A DNA stretch of 64,000 nt from Ophioderma brevispina (lineage: Eukaryota > Echinodermata > Ophiuroidea > Amphilepidida > Ophiodermatidae). Both the position numbers and the translations under genes were made by a program. This document shows positions 46,958-57,924 of the stretch, one piece after another. The stretch spans positions 1-64,000 of the forward strand of contig JAMKCH010012640.1 of the NCBI GenBank assembly GCA_023653785.1. The letters run 5' to 3'. Positions within the stretch are counted from its first letter, which is position 1; each line of letters starts with the position of its first letter. Under the pieces are notes generated by a model, which had not been told where the DNA came from, ran no database searches, and saw only the letters and a program-made list of their open reading frames with translations.

Positions 46958-48321
46958 CTTTCCTTCACTAGCTCTTAAATCATGTTCGTACCCCTTTACT
47001 CATTTAGCTGTAGAGGTTTTCATACATTTTAATAAAAAAATCAAACAACTTTAATATCCTGACCTTTGTGACATGAAACTTTTTCTTGAAGAGATTGTGG
47101 CAATACTTGTATCGTAATTAAAAAAGCTAGTTTTTAAAATTTGATTTTTATCATAAAATCGGGTAGTGTCCCTTTAAAACAAGATTTCAATTCACACCAC
47201 TTTCAACCAACTTATCAATTTTGCATGCAGCAACTTTGAACTCAGCACCCTCTAATTGACCTACTAAACACCTCTCAGATCTTTAGTGTATCTTGAGTAC
47301 CGGGTTTCATCCCTTTTTTTGAGCCTTTTAGGCTTGATGATCCCCTAGTATATAGGGGTTCGGGATTGGAGGCTCCTCAAGGCAGCATTGACAACATCAA
47401 CTGTGGAGAGCCATTCGAAGACAACATTCGCATTGAAGGTGCAACCAAGTGTCCATCTTCATCATTGGGCCTGTCATATGTAGTGGTTTCATATAGATAG
47501 ACACTCTTAACATTTATTACCGTTTTATTTGCGACAGAAAACAAAAGGTTTACTTTTTTTACTTTTAGATGCTCACATTTCAAAACAAAACATCGGCTGA
47601 ACTTTTCCTAGTTGCACGTAATTCCTCAGTTAATCCATTGACATTGTGATATTATTGATGGATCTTGATTCAGTGGCAAAATTTAGATATTAACATTCTA
47701 AAAGAGCAATCCAGCACAGCCTGTCCTATTTTTGGCATACCTAAACCATGGTAAAGGATGAGCTGAAAATCGTAAGATTTACTGTCTGACAACAAATGAT
47801 ATAGCCAGACATCACAGCCAAACATCACAGTCAGAGCCAGACAAAACCGCGAAGCTTCCAATGATGTTCGCTCACGAGCAGTTAGCTATTTGTCCCAATG
47901 AGATATCGGGCCACAGTTACAAAGGCCAAGCCCAGAGGTGCCACAGAATATTGGATTGATACTTCGACGACCTCTCTAAATCATCTGGACTCCATTACCA
48001 CTCTTTTAGCGAATGAACAACGGCCAGATTGGACTAAACTTTCCTACTCTACCCATACTTCGTGTGGCTTCGAGTGCGGTGATCTTCGATGCATGGGACG
48101 CATCTGAAGAGCCTCTTGATCCATACTATTCCAGCGGCCGCACTTGAAACGTCCTTCAACAAGGGTAGTTTGGACGAGATCATCTACAATGGCTTCAAGG
48201 CCTCCCAGGTCAATTGCTTTCACATAGCCAACGTAGCATAAATTACCATACATCGCTTTTCTCTGTACTGGTCTCGGCCCAGCAGTTTCGGCCTATGGTT
48301 TACCTCTAATGTTTTTGCCTA
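46958..48321. other. Upstream of the VWD exons, no supported exon
   Basis: A minus-strand frame at 48044-48253 begins M-Y-G-N-L-C-Y-V-G-Y-V-K-A-I-D-L-G-G and looks moderately protein-like, but I cannot place it. Upstream exons of the VWD gene may lie here or further left; none is convincing. Confidence 0.4.
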
Positions 48322-48589
48322 GAGTAGTCCATGCCATAAATCTTTTGGTTATTGGTTCTCTTCTGTTCATACCCTTCATATTCCCGTTAAATGTTACTCA
48401 TCCGGAGATCCCCATTATCAGACATTTGATTGTAAGAAATTTGAATTTCATGGGAAATGCAGCTATGTTCTGATGCAAACGTGTGATGACGAATTGCCGT
48501 TCATCCAAATCATCGGTGACAATGAACCTCTGCCATACCATCCCGATCTAGCTTTCACCAAAAATGTTATCATCAGAACAACAGATGAG
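48322..48589 (+). CDS. VWD-domain gene, exon a (start of the VWD domain)
   Basis: The frame reads CYSSGDPHYQTFDCKKFEFH, then G-K-C-S-Y-V-L and DELPFIQIIGDNE, then NVIIRTTDE. This is the hallmark N-terminal half of a von Willebrand factor type D domain (CxxSGDPHYxTFD, then F.G.C.Y.L...C). It ends at a donor GAG|GTATGG in phase 0. VWD domains occur in secreted, disulphide-rich, often mucus or extracellular proteins. The start is uncertain. The nearest good acceptor is TTTTTGCCTAG before 48322, but the conserved part begins at Cys 48392. A pyrimidine-rich tract just before 48389 lacks an AG, so the true acceptor may be mutated or miscalled. The exon is uninterrupted and joins the next exon in phase 0. 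Confidence 0.85.
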
Positions 48590-48659
48590 GTATGGTATAC
48601 AAAAAAACAATGTCAGAACACCTTACGCATAACTTTTCTGGTAGTACTGCAACCTTTCC

Positions 48660-48790
48660 CGGGTTCGTACGCGGAGTGGGGCGCGTCCCCCCAAATTCCA
48701 CAAAAGGGGCAAAAAGTCCACCTTTGCTGTTTTTTATTAAAATAAAGTCAAAAATGTCCATGTTCAAAAAGTACAAAAAGGATAAGTTTA
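48660..48790. repeat. Dispersed repeat, family S, inverted copy (in intron)
   Basis: GGCGCGTCCCCCCAAATTCC, ACAAAAGGGGCAAAAAGTCC and AAAGTCAAAAATGTCCATG are the reverse complement of the words at 57940-58165 (AAAAAGTGGACCTTTTGCCC, TGTGGAATTGGGG). It sits in the first visible intron of the VWD gene and generates spurious open frames on both strands. Confidence 0.7.
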
Positions 48791-49473
48791 CCCCACCCCA
48801 TACATCCTGCGTACATCTTGGTAACCCAAGCTTAGACTTTACTTTTTATATGATACCTTATTCGTCGAAATCACGCTCGAAATGGAGGAGAAAGACGGAC
48901 CGAAACAAAGTGCTTCAGCAAAAGTGGTTCTTTTAGGAATTTCCAATGGGGTACTGTGCTGTACAGCACAGTACATGTCTCACTGTTGTTTATGAAAAGA
49001 GGAGTTTGAGGTGAATGAATGTGCGACTTATTGCGAGGCCGCATGGTATGGTAGCGTTTAATATGTACAGCGCAGTATCCAAAAGTGCAACTTTTGCTGA
49101 TCGACCTTTGCGTATTTTGTATCTTCAATCGCCGTCATTTCTTGCATGACTTTTACGAACAAGGAAAGGCAAGTCCTTGGCAACAAAAATATTTTAGAAT
49201 TATCCGCAATAGTCGAACACCTGAACAACATTCATTGCAATTTAATGTTAATTTTAGTATTATCTGTATCAGGGGTGGCGGATACGGCCGCCGCGCCGCT
49301 CTCCTTGAGAGTTTCAAAATTCAGGAAAAACAGGCGTTTGAAGCAATAAATTGTTTAAAAATTAGGGTTTTTACTATGAGTTCATCGTGTAATGTTTCGA
49401 CCCTCCTATGATTTTACCCTGGCGCCGCTCTGATTGCCTTCAACTAAATATCTTCACTTCTTTTTATTTGCAG

Positions 49474-49581
49474 GAAATTAGATTGACCAGTGACAAATAT
49501 GTTTTCGTAAACGATGAAGAACAGAAAGGGACAACAATACATGTTAAAAATGGAATCATTTTGAAAACAGACGCTGAAATT
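49474..49581 (+). CDS. VWD-domain gene, exon b
   Basis: A 108-base exon lies between TTTTTATTTGCAG and a strong donor ATT|GTAAGTG, phase 0-0. It encodes EIRLTSDKYVFVND, KGTTIHVKNGIIL and KTDAEI. This is the middle of the VWD fold, the beta-strand region with V.VNG..., following directly on exon a. Length, phase and content all fit, and there is no stop. The frame closes just after the donor, as expected for intron sequence. Confidence 0.88.
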
Positions 49582-49823
49582 GTAAGTGAATGTCCTGATT
49601 TTCTTTTTTTTTGTATGTAAGGCAATGATCCTTTAGTGCTCTAAATTGGGTGTTCTGTGCACTTAGACCTATATACCAGCCGCGTGCCCTAATCTACGAC
49701 GATTGTAACAACGTTAAACAATAAGAATGATGATTTTCAAGCCAGTCCCTACACAGAGCTATGGGTTGGGCAGCTTTTGAGCTTGTCTCTCCTTGGATAC
49801 CATTCTAATAAGGCGTCTGAAGG

Positions 49824-49893
49824 GAGTGGGAGTGGTCTAATGGTTAGAAAGCTTACCTTTGGACCCAAGGGTCCCTGAGTCAAATTCTAAGAG
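49824..49893 (+). repeat. Degenerate tRNA-like sequence (SINE head?)
   Basis: GGAGTGGTCTAATGGTTAGA resembles an A box and CTGAGTCAAATTCTAAG a weak B box, with CCTTTGGACCCAAGG able to form a short stem. It lies in an intron of the VWD gene. The acceptor stem is not paired, so it is a SINE relic at best. Confidence 0.4.
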
Positions 49894-50946
49894 GAGCTAT
49901 ATGCTTGCTGGATTTATTATACATGTAGGTCCTCATTTCTGGGTTTAAATTGTATATAGGAGCCATTGATTAAACTCTCTTCAGGTTTCATTTGATATGG
50001 ACAAATGAACAATGAAAAGTAAATTTGAAACAATTCTGTAAAAGCAGTAAAAACAACCGGGGGTTGACATCTCCTACCACAGAAAATGAAGGTGTTGACA
50101 TACCTGCTAGAGACGTGTATCTAGCATGTTCTTGAAAAAAAAAACATCTATGCATTTTATTTCAGGCTTGTAATAAGATATTGATCTGACAAGTGAAAGG
50201 TGGATTAGCCTGGATTAGCACGTACAATAGCAATGGTCTTTGAGCTAATGACCGTATGCATTTAAAATTTGATAAAATACTTGCAGTAATGTCAGCATCC
50301 TTGGCTGTCTGTGGCAGAGAAGTGGAGCTTACGATGAAAAATATTAGTCACTCCTCCTTTTTTTACAAATTGTAACTACCCAAATCGATTTCATATTTGT
50401 GGAAGTGATTTCAGTAAGGGTCAATTTCATTGTGTCCCTTAAAGCCCTGTGATACTTGGCTTGTCCTTTTAAAGCGCGTTAAAGTACCTGCATACCATAT
50501 GTTATGTTATAATTTGTTAATTGACTGATTCCCTACTAATACAGCTCTTTTTCCCAATTACATTCATCTCAGAGGATGGTGAAATATATAATATGATAGA
50601 AATAGGATGGGGAAATAGTTTCCAAACATTTGGTATCATTTCACTTTTGAATCCTACCTTTGGATCACATTTTATTGGTACGTTCGTGTTCTTTTGAGTT
50701 AGTTGAATTGTTAGACGCGTATGTTCTGAAGTACTTGTGATAATCACTAAATGAAACCAAAAAGTTATTCACAACAGTACGTTTTAATGTTATGTTGGAG
50801 CACACCCGTCTGTATGTGTGTTGTTTTGGAGTGGTTAAATGGCTTTTTATGGGATTCGTTGCCTATGGTTTTGGTTAGTTGAGGTTGTTTAAACTTGTTT
50901 ACCTTTTTCGTTTGTTTTTCTCACCTCACAACAAAATACCTTGCAG
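49894..50946. other. VWD-gene intron; contains a fragment of the 52.4-kb MITE
   Basis: The 50380-50440 stretch (ACCCAAATCGATTTCATATT, GAAGTGATTTCAGTAAGGGT) matches the right arm of the MITE at 52386-52770. No further exon is evident. The intron ends with a good acceptor ACCTTGCAG at 50946. Confidence 0.5.
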
Positions 50947-51105
50947 GTGATGAATCATGATTTTGGCTTGAAGGTAAAATGGGGGAGTCCATTTAAGGCT
51001 GAGATTACCCTGACAAATGACAATTTGAAAGGCAAAGTGTGCGGAATATGTGGCAATGCTAACGGCAACCCCGAGGACGATTTTGTCGCACCAACAAGTC
51101 AACAG
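50947..51105 (+). CDS. VWD-domain gene, exon c (GICGNANGNPEDDF)
   Basis: A 159-base exon lies between TACCTTGCAG and CAACAG|GTAAGA, phase 0-0. It encodes VMNHDFGLKVKWGSPFKAEI, then L-K-G-K-V-C-G-I-C-G-N-A-N-G-N-P-E-D-D-F. This is the diagnostic C-terminal VWD signature (GL.V.W, then G.VCG.CGN.NGNP.DDF), with both Cys and the calcium-loop-like N/D residues kept. The exon is free of stops and frameshifts, in contrast to the surrounding repeats, which argues that the gene is under selection. Confidence 0.93.
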
Positions 51106-52385
51106 GTAAGATACCACAAGTACACATTGATATGGCATTGCTTACTACAGTTGTGCACATTTTAGGGATTCTGTGTTAGGCACGTAAACGGCGGGCGGGG
51201 GAGGGAGTGCGGGTGAACCGGAATTCGGTCGCACCCTCTACAAATTATACAAAACGGACAAAAGATCCACTGTTTTGCCGAATATTTTGATAAAACGGTC
51301 CAAAACGGTGACAAGAAAGTGCACTTATTGATGTTGAGATTTTAAAAAGTAAAAAAAAAAAAAAAAAATCAGTGTGTTTAGTAAAATTTTTCCCTGTATA
51401 CACGTAAATGTTAACAACACAAACATACATATATTATGAAAGGCTGCCGGAGAAAATGCACGTAAGAATTCCATAAAGTGAAGGTAAATTGTGAAATAAA
51501 AATAGAAACAATTAGTCATTTTACACTGTTGCTGCATATTCATTGTGGAAGTTATAATTCTTGATATAAAAGTAACTCAAACTCAAATCAATTAAGTTAA
51601 TAATGCAAAGTTAATAATTCAAAGTTATGACAACAAGGCAACTTGTCAAACCAAAAATGAACACAGACAAGCAGTAATTTAGTATATTTATTTTAGCTTC
51701 AAATTTTTGACAGTTCAAAACCCTCTTAGTAGTCGTTTGGTATTTGTGTATGATATTTGCAATTAATTCCCAATATAGAAAAAATAATGTATATAAATCA
51801 TTTTTTTCATATTCTCCCTTAAGATAGAGTATTATAGTGGTTAAATATTCGGTTTCATATGCAGATAGTTCATGGTTCGATTCCCAGTTAGGTAGGTCTA
51901 CATGTTTAAAATTTACTAATATGATTAATTAACAGCTAACGTGATAAGATGAATAATGCAATGTAAAACAAGGCATCATAGTACCTCAACCAGTCTTTAT
52001 TTTTCGTTTTAAGTAGTTGTTATCTACAGTTTTACAATAACAGATGTGTGTTTTTCCAGCAACCCAGTTTAACCATGGTTTATAACATGATTTTACAGTA
52101 TTGACTAATCGATCAATATATGTACGAATCTACATGTATACAAATACGAAGTGTGTAAAAATTTCGTATACAAGTACCAAGTAGCAGGTGTGTAACAATG
52201 CAGTTGCATATAAGCACGTTATAAAACATGCAACCGAATCCACAGGTATACAAATCATATGCGCGAAAATACAATGGTTTAAATCGGAGAAAGCACTCTA
52301 AGTTATTGATTCGTGCTATCCAAATCCCTTCGCAACACTTGGGGATTCAAAAGCACGAATCAACACTTCTTGTGCATTCTCCTTG
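51106..52385. other. VWD-gene intron, left part
   Basis: It contains an 18-base A-run (51350), repeated AAAGTTAATAA words near 51595-51620, short ACAAGTACCAAG/TACAAATACGAAG words near 52140-52190 and the tRNA-like segment at 51828. No exon is recognised. Confidence 0.5.
51828..51893 (+). repeat. Degenerate tRNA-like sequence (SINE head?)
   Basis: TATTATAGTGGTTAAATATT resembles an A box and CATGGTTCGATTCCCAG contains a perfect GGTTCGATTCC B box. The spacing is about right for a pol III promoter. Stems do not pair, so it is a tRNA-derived relic inside the intron. Confidence 0.5.
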
Positions 52386-52770
52386 AAGGGCCACAATGAC
52401 ATAAAATATTCAGACATAGTGAAATAGACCCTAACTGAAATCACTTCCAGAAATATAAAAATAATTTGGGTGTTTATATTTTATTATTTTTCTTGTAAGC
52501 TTAATTTACTTCTCAATATCTTAATACAAGCCTGAAGGACAATGTCTGAATGCCGGTCTGAATGCTTTGTGTCACAAAACATGCTAGATACACTGTAAAT
52601 TCTGGCAGAGATATCAACACATTGATTTGCCACCGACTGCCACCACCTCTTGCTGTTTTCACTGTTTTTTACGCAATGTAAACACCCAAATTAGTTTCTA
52701 ATTTATTGAAGTGATTTCATTAAGGGTCTATTTTATTATGTCTGAATATTTTTATGCCATTGTGGCCCTT
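52386..52770. mobile_element. MITE with ~95-base inverted ends
   Basis: AAGGGCCACAATGACATAAA at the left faces TTTTTATGCCATTGTGGCCC at the right. The match continues through ATATTCAGACATA, AAATAGACCCT, CTGAAATCACTT and ATTTGGGTGTTTA. The central ~190 bases are unpaired. It lies in the VWD-gene intron. A one-arm fragment occurs at 50380-50440. Confidence 0.87.
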
Positions 52771-53308
52771 TAACAGAATTTAGCTTTGGGTTTCTTTTCG
52801 AGGGATCCCTCCTTAATTCTCTACATGGTTTATGTACACCACTATGTTACTGTCTGTGTGTAGGTTGGGTTCCTTCTTTGAACTGCATAACAACGTCTCG
52901 GCCACGTTAATGTTAATCATTCAAGGACGCCAGATGCTGTTTTTTGTCTGGCGTAAAAGGGTTGATGGGTTATCCCATCGTTTTTCTATTGTGATAATTG
53001 CGATAATAAAAGTAACCTCCACGAATGTGGTAAGGTATAGCGTCTCACTTTCGTGTCCCTATCGTGTTGTACTCGAGTCGTGGACAATGTCAATTATGTT
53101 TTTTGCCCCAACAAATTCTCTCCTCATACGACTCTCAAAAACTAATCAACAACAACATACAAAATTCGTGGCAAATGTGATTTGAAATTTGCGAGGTTAT
53201 AATTTTTGATAGTCTCATTCCCATACACTTTTAAAGCCCCCACACACCAACAAATCATGTTGCGACTCGGCCATATCTGGGAGGGCTAGGACCCAGTCAA
53301 ACATCATC
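52771..53308. other. VWD-gene intron, no exon recognised
   Basis: The 117-codon frame at 52832-53185 lies wholly in this stretch, has no recognisable domain and ends without a splice donor that would fit. I treat it as chance. Confidence 0.45.
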
Positions 53309-54220
53309 GTTGACCCCTCACTACAGAAAACTTAATTAAAACCCCATTTATCATAGATTAGGTATGGACCCTCTATATCCGCTATGTACGTGTACTTACT
53401 CTCAAATTGTGTGTCACTTTTTCAATACGGCCAATTTAGTTTACCAGGGTCAACCTTTTAAAATGCGCCAATCATATTGAACTGTATGCATATTGCCCGT
53501 CTAGTCATAAGGATTCCAAAAATGTATAGTTTTGTACAACTATGACCAATGTTTTGGAGTTTAGGGTCAAATTGCTAAAGTACCAAACGGTCAATTTCTA
53601 TTTGTAACAGGGGTCAAATCGGAATGTTGCTCTGCCTTGAAAAGTGAGAATCAAAAACCCTTTTTTTTCCCCTTCTCTCCTTTGTTTCCATCTAGCTTTA
53701 ATGAGTCAAAAATAAGATAGTTTGGTACCATCTGAATGCATCTTTCCATGTTAATGGGACAAAATAGGTCATATGTCAACAAACCCAATTGGTGTTGACC
53801 TTCTTTGACCCTTATCTCCGTAATAAGCATTTCACATAATACAACTATACCTTTTATGAGTCCTCTAACCTCAGGCATACTTGCAAGTATTTAAAATATA
53901 ATCAGATTAGCCTTTATGTGACCCTGTACAAATTGAAATTGACCTTTTTTTTTTACCATTTTAGCCATTTTACCTATAACTTCCAAAACCAATGGCCGAG
54001 GTGGTACAACTATACTTTTTGGAAGCATTATGATAGATGGACAATATTGCATACATTTAAACATGATTGGGGCATTTTACAAGTTTTGACCCCTGTGTAA
54101 ACTTAAATTGGCCCCTATTGAAAAGTGATACCACAATTTGAGAGACTACCTACTACATGGATGTAGAGGGCCCATACTAACTACCAAAGGTGTCAAAACC
54201 TTTTCTGTAGTGAGGTAAAC
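53309..54220. mobile_element. Foldback element, family 3 (in VWD-gene intron)
   Basis: The ends GTTGACCCCTCACTACAGAA and TTCTGTAGTGAGGTAAAC are inverted copies. TCTCAAATTGTGTGTCACTT at 53399 faces AAGTGATACCACAATTTGAG at 54122. The inner words GTATGCATATTGCCC, AAAAATGTATAGTTTTGTAC and GACAATATTGCATAC pair across the centre (~53760). GGGTCAA words recur inside. Total ~0.91 kb with arms of about 400 bases, degenerate, and no transposase. Confidence 0.8.
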
Positions 54221-54395
54221 GAATTCCATAAATAAGGACCCTATGATCTTCACTTGCTTCCTCCTCTAATATAGACATTGTGTATTGTTAAAACCCATCC
54301 CTATTTATCAGAATTGCATGCTCATGCATGTTTTTATTGTTCTTATTTTAACCTAAATTTTGATTTTACTTTTACAACCTAAATAATAAACATAG

Positions 54396-54459
54396 ATTGA
54401 AGATGCAGTCTCTTTTGCGGAAAGCTGGAACGTGGAAGAGAATTGTAAACCGTCTGCGA
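54396..54459 (+). CDS. VWD-domain gene, exon d (post-VWD linker)
   Basis: A 64-base exon lies between AATAATAAACATAG and GCGA|GTAAGTC. In the phase set by exon c it encodes IEDAVSFAESWNVEENCKPS. VWD domains are typically closed by an F..SW.V....C motif, and F-A-E-S-W-N-V-E-E-N-C fits. It begins in phase 0 and ends in phase 1. The next coding segment must therefore begin in phase 1, as the mini-exon candidate at 57553 does. Recognised by motif and junctions despite its small size. Confidence 0.82.
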
Positions 54460-55399
54460 GTAAGTCTCTGAAACGTATACTACAACGGAATGATTGTTTA
54501 AAAAACAGGAAGAAGGAAATAGTTGTAAATATTATAATTTTGATTTTGACGATAATTAAGGTGTCATATTATGAAATAAGATTTTGTAGATTGAATGTTT
54601 CTATTTTAAATAAATATTAAGTAAATGTTGATTTTTTTTTATCGAACAGTACTAAAAACCTTTTGTTGGAATTATTTTTGGATCAAAATATAAATTCCCC
54701 TGCTTTTCTTTTTTGTCAATCAAATTAAGAGAATCGCTTAACCCTATCGACACGGGCCATTACTATTTTTGTTACAGTATATATCACTGGCCTTTCGAGT
54801 TGGCTTCCCAAATGCTTGCAGGTCATTTGGAAAGCCATCTAAAAAGATTTTTTGCAAAGGCTGGGCTTGTTTGGATTTATTTTGATTTTTTCATGCTGAT
54901 TCTGAATATGCCCTACCAAATTTTGAAAAAATGACACATTTTGATCGTTGAGCGACTGGAGTCGCTGGCGAGATAGCGCATATGCCAACCCGATTCCAAG
55001 TAAGAGTAAGAGAGTAAGATTGATGGTACCATGCCTACATATTCTCACTTCCCAAGCAATTACACCGTGTTTAGGAAGGGCAGAAATTCAAACGGAGGTG
55101 GCGTATCTAGAGCTACTAGAGATGTTCATGTTTCATCTGTTGTCCCTACACTTTGCAAATTCCAAACCTCTCTTCTTGGTAAGTTATTGTGGTCCTCAGA
55201 TAAATGTCAATCTGCAGCAATTCGTCGGTCGCGTCACATACTGACGTATTTTCAAAATACGCATTCGAGAAAAACGGCTTTGAAATTACTGTTAATTAAA
55301 ACATGTATTTCAATTAAAACCTAGTCGAAAATCGCAAAAAGTTAAATTTCAAATATATTTAACTAATCAGCTTCCAATTTATTTAGATATGCGAAAAGA
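54460..55399. other. Probable intron, no exon recognised
   Basis: Two overlapping plus-strand frames (54948-55324) have no family signal. The rest is AT-rich non-coding sequence. Confidence 0.4.
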
Positions 55400-55830
55400 T
55401 GTTAAATTATGTCACTATGTGAAAACAACACAATAGCAATTTAAACGTGTAAATAACAACTACGACGCACAAATGCGTCGTTATGTGACGCGTTTGCGCA
55501 AATACGTCACAATAAGAAAATGACAAAATACCAATTCTACCGTGAACTGCAAAATACGTCGTACAAATACGTCACTATGTGATGTGGCAAATACTCCCAA
55601 AATGCAGATACGATGCTATGGGCCTGCGCAGTACAGATTTCCGACAAATACTTCGTTATGTGATGCGGACAATTGAACGTTTTGTAAATACGTCATTTTT
55701 TAAATTAATATTGTACTAATTAAGCCACTTTAAGGTTTAAAATTTGGTGAATAGAATAGTACAAAACAAACGTACACGCCAAATTTCTCCAAAAAGTCCA
55801 AAATGTCGAATACGTCACTATGTGACCTGG
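55400..55830. repeat. Dispersed TACGTCACTATGTGA motif cluster
   Basis: Variants of AAATACGTCACTATGTGATG occur near 55410, 55472, 55566, 55647 and 55809, with half-copies near 55500 and 55684. Most are 60-95 bases apart. TACGTCA is a CRE-like half-site. It is either a degenerate tandem repeat or a motif array, with no coding content. Confidence 0.65.
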
Positions 55831-55904
55831 CCGACGAATTGACGAACTTTCATTATCAGTTTGCTAAGTAAATACAAGAGGAAGTTACATAACATCATCA
55901 TATG

Positions 55905-57286
55905 AGGTGACTACAATCTTCAAGACATAGACTGGCATTCATCCTCCTGGACGACAACAAATAGCAGGACAGCATCAGTCCCCAACAAGTTTCTGAGTTT
56001 CCTGTATGAAAATTCTTTCGCTCAACTGGTGGAGAAAGTAACAAGACCTATATCTAAGACGGCATCTTAGATCTCGTGGTTACTAGATGCCCTCAACTTA
56101 TCAGTAGTCTTGATGTTTCTCCAGGCATTTCATACCATCATTTTGTCTTGTTAACATTGATTTGAAGCCTAGAATCCAACTAAAGCCTCCGAGAAAGATA
56201 TATAATTTCAATAAGGCAAATCTAGATATATTGAAGGAGGAAGTGCAGTCCTTCTCTAACAAATTTTTGAACAGCTATCCCATCAATAACACTGTGAGTA
56301 CAAACTGGAAATTCATCAAAGATACCTAGCACAATCTGATGAACCCACATATGCAATCTAGAGTGAGTAAGTCAGGTACAAACCTTCCTTGGGTAACTGT
56401 TGAAATAAAGAGACAGATGAGAAAGCGTGACAAACTCTACACAAAAGCTAGAAAGTCAAATTCATCCTCAGATTGTAGAAGTTTCAGAGAGTACAGGAAT
56501 AAGGTTACTATTTGTGATAAGACAAGCTCATGTATTCCACCATTGCGTACACACAGTGAAATGTGTATCACTGATAAAGAGAAGGCTTATGCATTAAATG
56601 AGCAGTTTCAGTCTTTTTTCTCCAACAACCACTGGCACCATACCTGTCAAACCCGACTCTCCTTATCCGTCTGTGCCAAATCTTTCATCCTGACGGCGAA
56701 GCAAAGCAACTACGGGAACTCAATCCTTCAAAAGCTAATGAGCCTGATGAGCTCCCACCCAGATTGTTAAAGTGTGTTGCTGTTGAGCTCGCACTTGGTT
56801 TTCTCTATCAACAGTCAGTGGATGTTTGTGATGTTCCTGATGAGTGGAGGAAGGGGCTTATTTCACCAATCTTCAAGAAAGGTGTTAAATCGGAACCAGC
56901 AAATTACAAACCGATATCCCTCACTTGCTTGTGCTGCAAAGTGCTTGAGCATATTGTTCTTAACCACATATCAAAACATCGTAGCCAACTTAACATCATC
57001 TTGGATTCTCAACACGGGATGCCTTGAGCGCTTATCGACTGTTACCCAGCTGATGATTACATCTGTTCACGACTGGGCCACGACTCTTGAACACCGTGGT
57101 CAAACTGATGTTATACTATTGGATTTCAGTAAGACTTTCGACAAGGTTTCACATCGTCACTTGTCTGCTAAACGCCACTTCTCCTTAAGGCTCCACTTGT
57201 GTCACTTAAGAATTATGTTTCAGGGATTAATCAAACATTTTGTACTTGAGATGTGTTACAAATATCTGCTAGCTCCGGGGCTATGA
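55905..57286 (+). mobile_element. Broken non-LTR retrotransposon (LINE), endonuclease end plus N-terminal RT
   Basis: Pieces in several plus-strand frames read in order. First come the endonuclease end (DIDWHSSSW near 55930, then FLSFLYENSFAQLVEKVTRP) and a linker ending LPWVTVEIKRQMRKRDKLYT (56390-56450). Then RT motifs follow: VPDEWRKGLISPIFKKGVKS with ANYKPISLTC (56835-56935), and after a frameshift DVILLDFSKTFDKVSH (57110-57155), which holds the first catalytic Asp. The YxDD box is absent because the element stops near 57286. The style is CR1/jockey-like. It differs from the minus-strand LINE pieces at 16.2 and 58.7 kb only in the part preserved, so I cannot say whether the family is the same. 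It probably interrupts the intron after exon d. Confidence 0.85.
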
Positions 57287-57552
57287 GGTTTTGGACCTAA
57301 CTATAATAATATGATTGTAAATCGAGATTACCCTCAGGAGGTATGTTTAAAATTAGGATACGTTGATATACAATGTCCAATGATTATAGCTAGGAAGAGA
57401 GGGACAAATATATTTTAAATTGTCTGAGGTTACATTTAAAATTTATTTATTTATTATTAACTGTGGGGGTTTTGATGTACCTTTGAGATTCCATGTTACC
57501 TAATAGCAAACAAAGGTTACCTTATGCTTTTTTATTTTACATTTAATTGCAG

Positions 57553-57579
57553 AAAAGTCAACAACAGGGGGCGTCACTG
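57553..57579 (+). CDS. Candidate 27-nt mini-exon, unit 1
   Basis: It is preceded by a long pyrimidine tract and TTTAATTGCAG and followed by the donor GTAAGTTT. Read from phase 1, as required after exon d, it encodes K-S-T-T-G-G-V-T with split codons at each end. The exon is phase-symmetric (1-1), so it can be added or skipped without shifting the frame. A Thr/Ser/Gly-rich peptide would be a plausible O-glycosylated linker next to a VWD domain. Evidence is junction quality plus conservation in unit 4; expression is unproven. Confidence 0.5.
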
Positions 57580-57924
57580 GTAAGTTTATGCACCCAATGA
57601 AATCACATCTTTAGAGCGTTCAATACGGCCAAATGGACGAACATGCCATATAAGAGGAAATAAAACCATACTCCCGTTTTGCTGCTTGTGAACTATCATT
57701 AAACTTAAAATTAGCCCCAAGTCCCTCGTAAAAATCCGAAAAGTGTCTTTTTAAACGGTTTTAAGATAACTCTGATCCTAAAACTATGTTTTTTGAGATG
57801 CTGGTGAAAGGCTATCTACCACGTAAGGCCGAAAAATAAGGAAAAGGGAACACTGACCCCCAACTTCCCTTCACCATTGCATCGGATCCTTGCGCTCGAC
57901 GTACCTGAAACAGGGCTGGACGCA

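Noticed and set aside
48044..48253. 69-codon minus-strand frame as a gene
   Set aside because: It looks moderately protein-like but is isolated, without a recognisable family or extension. Kept only as a note in the region entry.
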